A stretch of 12,030 nucleotides of DNA from Acidobacteriaceae bacterium (lineage in GTDB: Bacteria > Acidobacteriota > Terriglobia > Terriglobales > Acidobacteriaceae), in NCBI GenBank assembly GCA_003156235.1, contig PMGP01000292.1, forward strand, positions 1 to 12,030, read 5' to 3'. The first letter of the stretch is position 1, and each line of letters starts with the position of its first letter. Positions 5,741-12,030 of this stretch are shown piece after piece. The notes under the pieces were generated by a model. It saw nothing but the letters and a program-made list of their open reading frames with translations. It did not search any database and was not told the DNA's origin. A program made the position numbers and the translations under genes.

Positions 5741-8700
5741 ATGCAGATTTTAAACATGTTAAACATTACCAACCATCGACGGAAGGATGTAGGGTGTTTG
5801 TCTGCTCTCGCCTCCTTGTGGCCAGCCTTGGTGTTGCTGGTCGTTTTTGCCGTGCCCGCTCATGCGCAGTACCGGGCATCCATCCAGGGCATTGTGATGG
5901 ACCCGAATGGGGCGCTTGTTTCGGGCGCAACTCTCACCCTTATCGACACTGCAACGAACGAAACCGTTGTGCGCACGAGCAACGATGCGGGCGTGTTCAA
6001 CTTCAACGCCCTTCCCGCCGACCACTTCACTCTGACGGTCGAAAAGCAGGGATTCAAGAAGCATGTTCTCAACGATCTCCAGTTGATTCCTGAGCAGCCC
6101 AATGCTCTGAACATCAAGCTGGAGCTTGGCGCTGTTTCTGAGTCGGTGTCCGTCGATGCGTCGCTGACACCGGCTATGGATACGCAGACCGCGACTATCG
6201 GCGCCGTCATCAGCAGCAATGAAGTTGAGCATATGCCCAGCTTTCAGCGCGATGTCTTCCAGCTCACTCAGCTCGCACCCGGCACCATCTCCGACGGGTC
6301 GCAGGGCTCAGGCGGCGGCACATACAACCTTCCCGGCTCTCAGGGCCCGGGCGGAACGAGCGGAAGTGGCCGCAACGCAGGCATCTTCCAGACAGAGAAT
6401 GGCCCCCAGGCGGATGCCAATGGCGGGCAATATGAAACCAACAGCATCACCATCGACGGAGTCAATACGGTGAGCGCGGTTTGGGGTGGAACCACCGTCA
6501 TCACGCCAACAGAAGAATCGGTTGCCAGCGTCAAGATTGTCACCAACACCTATGACGCCGAGAATGGCCGCTTCAGTGGCGCTGTCACGCAGGTGACCTC
6601 CAAGAGCGGTAGCAATGAATACCATGGCAGCTACTTCTTCCAGGCGCACCGTCCCGGCCTCAATGCCTATCAGCGTTACGACGGACCGGCGTTCTATAAC
6701 GTCTCGCCGAAGCCCGCGTTAAGAAATCTGAACCGGGATTCGAACGATTTCAACCAGTATGGCGGCAGCGTCGGTGCTCCGATTTGGAAGAACAAAATCT
6801 TCGGATTCTTCGCCTACGAGACGATACGGGCAAATTCGAGCGTGACGGGATCAGGTTGGTATGACACGGCAGACTTCGACGCATTGGCTCCCGCCGGCAG
6901 CATTGCCAAGACCTTCCTCACATTTCCAGGGTCGGCTGTCAACTCACAGGGAATCATTGCGCAAACCTGCGCCACGGCCGGTCTCCTCGAGGGCACAACG
7001 TGCAATACTATCGCCGGCAAAGGACTGAATATCGGTTCGCCGCTGACCTCGCATTTAGGAACGCAGGATCTTTCGTGGACTACCCAATCGAATACTCCCG
7101 GATTTGGCAATGGACTATCGACTGTTGCCGATATTGCGGATTATGCAACCATTAATCCAGACAAGCGCACCTTGGCTCAATACAACGGGCGGCTGGATGC
7201 CGATGTTACCGGCAAAGACCACTTGGCATTCGCAATCTACTGGGAACCGGAAAGTGAGACTAACTACAACGGCAATCGCGTCTATGACCTTTTCCATCAC
7301 GACGCAATCAACGACGCATTCACCATTCTCTGGAACCATACGTTTTCGGCCAGCTTCCTCAATGAAGCGCGGGCAAATGCGGCAGGATGGCGCTGGAACG
7401 AAATTAAAGACAACCCTCAGGCGCCGGTAGGCCTGCCTCAGGTGAATGCCGGCTCTTTGAGTTTTGGCGCGGCCTTGGGAAGCGATCTCGATCAATGGAC
7501 CTTCGGATATAAAGATGTCGCGACCAAGGTCACCGGGCGTCATACGATCAAGTTTGGTGGAGAATTAACCAAACTGGACTACCTGAATAATCCAGTCGGG
7601 CGTCCCGGCTATAACTTCTTCAATATCTGGGATTTCCTCAACGACGCTCCGAAAACCGAGTACGGCAACTTCGATACGGCGACCGGCATGCCCGGAGGAA
7701 GCCGCGCGGACGACCGTGAAAACCTGTTGGGCCTTTTTGTTCAGGACGACTGGAAGTTCAGACCGAATTTTACTATCAATGTTGGATTGCGCTACGGCTA
7801 CTTCGGCTCACTGTATGACAAGCAAAAAAACATAAGTGTAGCGCAGTTCGGTACAGGGTCGGCTTACCTGACCGGTCTCAACCTCCAGCAAGGCGGCAAT
7901 TTATGGACGCCGCAAAAAGGCAACTTCGGCCCCCAGATTGGGTTTAACTGGAGCCCCGATAGATTCCACGGAAAATTGGTGGTAAGCGGGGGATATGGCA
8001 TGAACTACAACCAGGAAGAGATTGCCATCTCGGGAAATACGAACAATAACCCGCCAGCAGCCGGTTGGTATTGGCTCGACAGCAATTCCCCAACCACCAT
8101 CAACCCGGATATTCAGTATGGAATTTCGAGTAGTGCAACTTCCTTGGCCGGCTTCGCGCCGAATCCGTATACCAAAACGCTCTACAACACGAACAACCTT
8201 CCTTCCGCTGGCAACGGCAGTGTTACGGCCGTTCCCAACCATCTCCCAACAGCCTATTCCGAGCATTACTCCCTGGGAACCGAGTACGATCTCGGCCACC
8301 AGCTTGTAGCCAGTTTGGGATACCAGGGAAGCTCTTCACACCACCTCATCACTCAGTACCAGGAAAATGTCGTGGCCGCCGCTCAGGGGCTGACTTTGAA
8401 TCCTTTAGTAACGAATGTGGACTACTACGGAAATGAAGCCGCATCCAACAACAATATGATGCTGGCTATGCTGAAGCACCAGTTCGTGCATCACTTCTCA
8501 GCGCAAGCGCAGTTCACCTGGGCCAAGAGCATGGATCAAGGTTCCGGTCCTTATGAGGAGGACCCTTATCCATACAACCCGCGCTTCGCTTATGGGCGCT
8601 CGGATTTCAACGTTGGCAGGTCCTTCAAGCTGTTTGGCATGTGGCAGCCGGTCATCTTCCACGGCAACCAAAACTGGATGGAGAAGGTAGCCGGCGGATG

Positions 8701-9286
8701 GTCGCTGAGCGGAATCTTGAATCTCCACAGCGGCTTTGGGTGGACGCCGATGTACTCCACGCCAACCCTTTACTACAATGGATCTGGCTATGGTTCATTG
8801 CGGCCGAAGTATCTTGGCGGCGCGGGCAATAGCACCAGCAACGATGCCTTCAAGTCTGGTCCGGGCGTAGGAAACGGCCAAAATAGTAACTTCCCGAATA
8901 TCCTCACCGGGGTGGTCTCGAACCCGGCTTCCTATTCCAACAAGTACTTCTCTGTGCCGGATTACTCTGCGGCTCTGGCGGGTGGCTCGTATCCTGGAGT
9001 AGCCGCCGGCCTTCCTCCAGCGCCGGGGATTCAGCGCAACTCCTTCAACGGTCCCGGTTACAGGGATGTCGATCTAACTGTGTCGAAGGGCTTCGGCCTG
9101 CCAAAGATGCGAGTTCTAGGCGATAAGGCGAAGATCGAGATTCGCATGGACGCCTTGAACATTTTCAATTTTTTGAACTTCAACCCAGGCTCAATTGGGA
9201 CTAACATCAATTCAAATAACTTCGGGCAAGCTGGGGCCGCTCTCGGCTCGCGCACGGTCGATCTTCAGGCGCGGTTCAGCTTCTAA
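5741..9286 (+). CDS. TonB-dependent receptor, Oar-like, with carboxypeptidase-regulatory-like domain
   Basis: A large outer-membrane transporter-like protein of 1181 residues. A signal peptide with a basic start (HRRK) and hydrophobic core at about 20-40 ends in AHA|Q (42/43). A carboxypeptidase-regulatory-like beta-sandwich follows at about 44-130 (ASIQGIVMDPNGALVSGATLTL, then FNFNALPADHFTLTVEKQGF). A plug-like region begins near 140 (MPSFQRDVFQL at about 165) and holds a Gly/Ser/Asn-rich stretch at about 183-230. The remainder has the alternating aromatic pattern of a beta-barrel, with the NIFNFLNF and FGQAG blocks common at the C-terminus of this family and a terminal phenylalanine. AGGAG lies 6 nt before the ATG. 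I see no clear TonB box. Promoter, operator candidate and terminator are all visible. No SusD-like partner is present, as usual for acidobacterial versions. The role is probably import of glycan fragments, judging from its neighbours. Confidence 0.93.
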   Translation: MQILNMLNITNHRRKDVGCLSALASLWPALVLLVVFAVPAHAQYRASIQGIVMDPNGALVSGATLTLIDTATNETVVRTSNDAGVFNFNALPADHFTLTVEKQGFKKHVLNDLQLIPEQPNALNIKLELGAVSESVSVDASLTPAMDTQTATIGAVISSNEVEHMPSFQRDVFQLTQLAPGTISDGSQGSGGGTYNLPGSQGPGGTSGSGRNAGIFQTENGPQADANGGQYETNSITIDGVNTVSAVWGGTTVITPTEESVASVKIVTNTYDAENGRFSGAVTQVTSKSGSNEYHGSYFFQAHRPGLNAYQRYDGPAFYNVSPKPALRNLNRDSNDFNQYGGSVGAPIWKNKIFGFFAYETIRANSSVTGSGWYDTADFDALAPAGSIAKTFLTFPGSAVNSQGIIAQTCATAGLLEGTTCNTIAGKGLNIGSPLTSHLGTQDLSWTTQSNTPGFGNGLSTVADIADYATINPDKRTLAQYNGRLDADVTGKDHLAFAIYWEPESETNYNGNRVYDLFHHDAINDAFTILWNHTFSASFLNEARANAAGWRWNEIKDNPQAPVGLPQVNAGSLSFGAALGSDLDQWTFGYKDVATKVTGRHTIKFGGELTKLDYLNNPVGRPGYNFFNIWDFLNDAPKTEYGNFDTATGMPGGSRADDRENLLGLFVQDDWKFRPNFTINVGLRYGYFGSLYDKQKNISVAQFGTGSAYLTGLNLQQGGNLWTPQKGNFGPQIGFNWSPDRFHGKLVVSGGYGMNYNQEEIAISGNTNNNPPAAGWYWLDSNSPTTINPDIQYGISSSATSLAGFAPNPYTKTLYNTNNLPSAGNGSVTAVPNHLPTAYSEHYSLGTEYDLGHQLVASLGYQGSSSHHLITQYQENVVAAAQGLTLNPLVTNVDYYGNEAASNNNMMLAMLKHQFVHHFSAQAQFTWAKSMDQGSGPYEEDPYPYNPRFAYGRSDFNVGRSFKLFGMWQPVIFHGNQNWMEKVAGGWSLSGILNLHSGFGWTPMYSTPTLYYNGSGYGSLRPKYLGGAGNSTSNDAFKSGPGVGNGQNSNFPNILTGVVSNPASYSNKYFSVPDYSAALAGGSYPGVAAGLPPAPGIQRNSFNGPGYRDVDLTVSKGFGLPKMRVLGDKAKIEIRMDALNIFNFLNFNPGSIGTNINSNNFGQAGAALGSRTVDLQARFSF

Positions 9287-9292
9287 CTAATG

Positions 9293-9325
9293 CAGGGTGC
9301 GCCGCCCGGTGCACCCTGTTTTTTT
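9293..9325 (+). terminator. Rho-independent terminator of the receptor gene
   Basis: The stem CAGGGTGC (9293-9300) pairs with GCACCCTG (9311-9318). Three further pairs close a GCCC tetraloop, giving about 11 bp. Seven T residues follow directly (9319-9325). The stem begins 7 bp after the TAA of the receptor gene. Confidence 0.95.
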
Positions 9326-9337
9326 ATGACAAAACAG

Positions 9338-9382
9338 AAGAAATGCTCTGTGTGAGTGTTCCATTCACGCAGAGCATTTCTT
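9338..9382 (-). terminator. Long hairpin, probable terminator of the lacI-type gene (possibly bidirectional)
   Basis: Perfect 13-bp arms (9338-9350 and 9370-9382) are extended inward by a G-U pair, GTGA/TCAC and further pairs, to roughly 21 bp around a 3-nt loop. Read on the minus strand, the hairpin starts about 30 bp after the regulator's stop codon and is followed by the T-rich CTGTTTTGTC. It lies between two convergent genes and backs up the receptor terminator. Confidence 0.7.
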
Positions 9383-9412
9383 GCATATGCCTGATTTGTT
9401 TCGGGAAGAGTC

Positions 9413-10474
9413 TCAGTCCTCAGCGGCGGGAGAGGCCGACGCGGGGTGCGCGGAGACGTGGCCGGTGGATTTGCGCACCACCAGCTTGGGATAGACGGTG
9501 ATGACGGCAGGATGAGGATGAGGAATCTCATCGCGAATGAGTTTCAGCAGCGTGCTGGCCGCGGCTTGCCCCATGGCGCGCAAAGGCTGATGAATGGTGG
9601 TCAGCGGCGGGTTGTTGGTCGAAGCCACCAGCACGTCGTCAAAGCCCAGCACCGAAACGTCACGGGGGACGCGCAGCCCCGCCTCGCGCAGAGCAAGGAT
9701 CGCACCGATTGCGGTGACGTCGTTGAAAGCGAAGATTGCCGTGAAAGGCTGCTTGGTCTCCAGCAACTTCCGCGTTACTTCAAGGCCCGGACCGGCGCCG
9801 GGCTCCGGACTTTGCAACTGCACCACCAGCCGCGGGTCTACTTCGATGCCCAGGCTCCGGGCCACATCCACAATCGCTTGCCACCGCGGGCTGGTGTCTG
9901 AGCTGAAGGATTGTCCTTTGATGAAGGCAATTCGTTTATGTCCCAGCGACTGAAGGTGGTCGAGCGCCAGATGCGCTGCCTGCTCATGGTGCAATTCGAT
10001 GTTGATGGCGCCTTCGTGCCGTTTGTGCCCGGAGACGGCGACCAGTGGAACGGGCAGTTCTTCTTCGATGGGCGAATCGACGGCGATGATGCCCTCGACG
10101 GAGCGAGCCAGCATCATGCGCGGATAACCCAGCAGCAGGTCGGCGCGATGGCGATGGCTGACCACAAAATAGAAATAGCCATCCTTCAGAAGCTCGTCCT
10201 CAATGCCGCTGAGAACCGCCGTCGAGTAACCTTCGCTGATCTCAGGAACGATGACGCCGATGGTGTAGGTTCGCTTCTGGCGCAAACTTCGGGCAACGGT
10301 ATTGGCGGAGTAGCCATACAGCGCCGCGGCGTGAAGCACGCGCTGCTGAGTTTCCTCGGCGATGCGATGCGCGGCCCCCGCGCCGTTGACGATGCGTGAG
10401 ACGGTGGACTGCGATAGTTCCAGGCGTGCCGCAAGCTCTTTCAGCGTGATCGGTTTGAATGGGATATTCGTCAC
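9413..10474 (-). CDS. LacI-family transcriptional regulator
   Basis: A 353-residue DNA-binding repressor-type protein. The helix-turn-helix lies at residues 10-31 (TLKELAARLELSQSTVSRIVNG). The hinge helix TVARSL (59-64) contains the leucine that LacI proteins insert into the minor groove at the central CG of the operator. The periplasmic-binding-protein-like effector domain starts with TIGVIVPEISEGY (about 71) and includes FNDVTAIGAILALREAGLRVPRDVSVLGFDD, with DVSVLGFDD the strongest family signature. The start is a GTG at 10474, with GGAG 7 nt upstream; no ATG lies nearby in frame. The C-terminal tail is rich in Ala, Ser and Pro. The gene follows the hydrolase gene on the same strand after 101 bp, so the two may share a transcript. 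Its likely target is the palindrome at 5642-5659. The effector is probably a sugar; which one is unknown. Confidence 0.96.
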   Translation of the reverse strand: MTNIPFKPITLKELAARLELSQSTVSRIVNGAGAAHRIAEETQQRVLHAAALYGYSANTVARSLRQKRTYTIGVIVPEISEGYSTAVLSGIEDELLKDGYFYFVVSHRHRADLLLGYPRMMLARSVEGIIAVDSPIEEELPVPLVAVSGHKRHEGAINIELHHEQAAHLALDHLQSLGHKRIAFIKGQSFSSDTSPRWQAIVDVARSLGIEVDPRLVVQLQSPEPGAGPGLEVTRKLLETKQPFTAIFAFNDVTAIGAILALREAGLRVPRDVSVLGFDDVLVASTNNPPLTTIHQPLRAMGQAAASTLLKLIRDEIPHPHPAVITVYPKLVVRKSTGHVSAHPASASPAAED

Positions 10475-10575
10475 CCGGGGTCTCCAGGGCTAGCGCGCCG
10501 GGGCATACAAGCCAGGCCATGCACGCGCCAAAGCATCTGCCGAGCAAGGAAAAACGGCGTCGGGAGCGATCCGGG

Positions 10576-11892
10576 TCATGCCGTCAAACCGTTGCCATGA
10601 AAACCGGCCCTTTGCATCGCGCTTACGCTCTCGCGGTTGCGCATGAAAGCGCTCCACACCAGCCCGGAGCGGAGATTCTCCGCCATCAGGACAGAGATGC
10701 CTTGGTCGATCCCCAATACATCCCGATCATACCAGTTGGCGGCAGGATGGAACGCGTCCACGAAGCCATAGCGCCCCCAGGCCTGTTTGCCCCATTTCGA
10801 GCGCATCGCGCGCAGAACGGAAAGGCACTCGGCAGGCAGAAAAGCCAGTGAACCTGCCGCAGCCGATGGAACAACCGACCCATCCAAATGTCCCTGCTTA
10901 GGCGGTCCGCCCCAGGCCGTGTAACCGCGCACTGAGTCAGAGGCTGTGATGCCCCAGTAATCCTCGCTGTACCACTTGGGGCGCGAGAGGCAGAATGCTT
11001 TGTGGGCGCGGGTCGCGGTCACGGAATTCGCAAAGTAATCGGCGTAGGCGTCGCGTTTGCCGCGAAAATCATACCAGGCATGTGAAAACTGATGCGTAAA
11101 CAACAGGTCGTCACCGCTGATATAGTCGTACCCTTTGTAATGGATCACAGGGCGCGAAAAGTGATTCCAATACTCCGGCGCTATGGCGTGCGTGGGCGAG
11201 CCGATGGCCAAAAGGTAGAGCATCATCAGTTCGCAAAACGTTTTCCAGCGCGAATGCAGAAATTCCGACTCCGGTTTCCATCCCATCGAGAACGTCTTGC
11301 CGCCATTCAGCATCCACGGCCAGTCCACGCGTTCGTAAATCTGTTGGGCTAGTGACTGGATTCGTGCGTCCTCAAAGTACGCTCGCGCGGTCAGGACGCC
11401 GCACAGGAGCAGCGATGTATCGATCGAGGAAAGCTCCGCGCCTTGGTATCGCTCGCCGGTTTCAATATCCGAGAAGTGATAAAAGAAGCCATGCACCTCC
11501 GGCAAGCTGTTCAGGTGCCACTCCAGCGTCGTCTTCACCCGCTCCACGATCTGCGCATGTGGCAGGTAGCCGCGGCGATCCGCGATGCACAGCGCGGACA
11601 AGCCAAAACCCGCGGAGGCGATGCTGGCTTGGCGCCGCGGGTCGAGCGCGCCGGAAAGATCGTTGCGCGCACGGTCGAGAATCTGCCCGGTCTTCGCGCT
11701 CGCCTGCTCCCAGAAGTACAGGCATCCTTGCCGTTCCAGGTCGTCCAGGAATGCCTCATCCTCATTGGATAGTTTCCAGGGTTCACTCGCGAAAGCGATA
11801 ATTCCGGGCGCAAGGGCGCATCCCGCTGCTGCCGCCATTGTCTTGAGCGCCTGCCGCCGGTCCATCATCCACGTACCGATTTGCTTGGTCAT
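10576..11892 (-). CDS. Exported glucoamylase-like glycoside hydrolase (PF10091; GH144-type)
   Basis: A 438-residue predicted (alpha/alpha)6-barrel hydrolase. Characterised relatives in GH144 are endo-beta-1,2-glucanases that release sophoro-oligosaccharides; the older name 'glucoamylase' is structural. Visible family blocks are FLDDLERQGCLYFWEQA (48-64), GQILDRARND (69-78), IASAGFGLSALCIADRRGYL (91-110), SSIDTSLLLCGVL (155-167), WGITASDSVRGY (313-324), YGFVDAFHP (375-383) and IDQGISVLMAENLRSGLVW (395-413). Acidic residues D158, E221, D319, D379 and D396 sit in conserved-looking positions, but I cannot assign the catalytic pair. The N-terminus DRRQALK plus an Ala-rich core (about 19-35, cleavage AFA|S at 35/36) looks like a Tat signal. 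AAGGAG lies 13 nt before the ATG at 11892 and 10 nt before an in-frame TTG at 11895, so TTG is a possible start. The lacI-type gene follows on the same strand. Confidence 0.88.
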   Translation of the reverse strand: MTKQIGTWMMDRRQALKTMAAAAGCALAPGIIAFASEPWKLSNEDEAFLDDLERQGCLYFWEQASAKTGQILDRARNDLSGALDPRRQASIASAGFGLSALCIADRRGYLPHAQIVERVKTTLEWHLNSLPEVHGFFYHFSDIETGERYQGAELSSIDTSLLLCGVLTARAYFEDARIQSLAQQIYERVDWPWMLNGGKTFSMGWKPESEFLHSRWKTFCELMMLYLLAIGSPTHAIAPEYWNHFSRPVIHYKGYDYISGDDLLFTHQFSHAWYDFRGKRDAYADYFANSVTATRAHKAFCLSRPKWYSEDYWGITASDSVRGYTAWGGPPKQGHLDGSVVPSAAAGSLAFLPAECLSVLRAMRSKWGKQAWGRYGFVDAFHPAANWYDRDVLGIDQGISVLMAENLRSGLVWSAFMRNRESVSAMQRAGFHGNGLTA

Positions 11893-11972
11893 CAAAACTG
11901 CAAAACTCCTTGCCTGCAGATGCGGAACCTAGAATCTGTTTCATAGCCGAATACTGTCCGTCTTTGAGCTTT

Positions 11973-12030
11973 CCCTCAGGGGCTAAAGCCCGCGATTATT
12001 ATGCTCCGTCAGCGGCACGACTGAAGTCGT
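11973..12030. repeat. Interspersed palindromic repeat (REP-like), cut by the right edge
   Basis: The stretch contains CCCTCAGGGGCTAAAGCCC, with dyad GGGCT/AGCCC at 11980-11991, and a second dyad ACGACT/AGTCGT at 12017-12030 that reaches the edge. A short AT-rich and mixed spacer separates them. I recall this pattern ('GGGGCTAAAGCCCC ... GGCACGACTGAAGTCGTGCC') as a frequent intergenic repeat of Terriglobia genomes. Only one copy is in the window, so repetitiveness is from knowledge, not seen here. It lies about 80 bp upstream of the hydrolase start. Confidence 0.65.

Noticed and set aside
9446..9901. Plus-strand frames antisense to the lacI-type gene, including 9911-10399
   Set aside because: They are shadows of a well-supported LacI-family gene and have no domain pattern of their own.

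Overview
The window looks like a chromosomal segment of an Acidobacteriota bacterium, probably class Terriglobia. Three things suggest this: a very large Oar-type TonB-dependent receptor with an N-terminal carboxypeptidase-regulatory-like domain, a PEP-CTERM protein, and an interspersed palindromic repeat at the right edge built on GGGGCTAAAGCCC and ACGACT/AGTCGT dyads. The assignment rests on recalled family patterns, not on a database search.

Left part (1-3853), mixed housekeeping or accessory genes. A short-chain dehydrogenase runs off the left edge on the minus strand. A BrnA-type antitoxin follows on the plus strand with no BrnT toxin beside it. It converges with a minus-strand M3 (thimet-type) oligopeptidase gene, and the two genes share a CTAG tetranucleotide as stop codons. 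A minus-strand gene for a small secreted PEP-CTERM protein comes next. No exosortase gene is in the window.

Right part (4161-12030), a probable glycan or oligosaccharide uptake locus. An MFS permease gene (minus) is divergent from the receptor gene (plus). Between them lie a sigma70-like promoter for the receptor and, at the expected transcription start, an 18-bp near-perfect palindrome with a central CG, as LacI-family proteins bind. The receptor gene ends in a textbook intrinsic terminator, followed by a second long hairpin that serves the convergent lacI-type gene. Behind that regulator, on the same strand, is a Tat-type exported 'glucoamylase-like' hydrolase (PF10091; GH144-type fold). 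The simplest model is outer-membrane import through the receptor, periplasmic cleavage by the hydrolase, inner-membrane import by the MFS protein, and local control by the LacI-type repressor at 5642-5659. The substrate is not shown by the sequence; beta-1,2-glucan or sophoro-oligosaccharides are a reasonable guess from the hydrolase family.

I found no CRISPR array, tRNA, rRNA, insertion sequence or phage gene, and no clearly undescribed system. The most informative non-coding signals are the operator/promoter region at 5571-5688, the double terminator at 9293-9382, and the repeat at the right edge.
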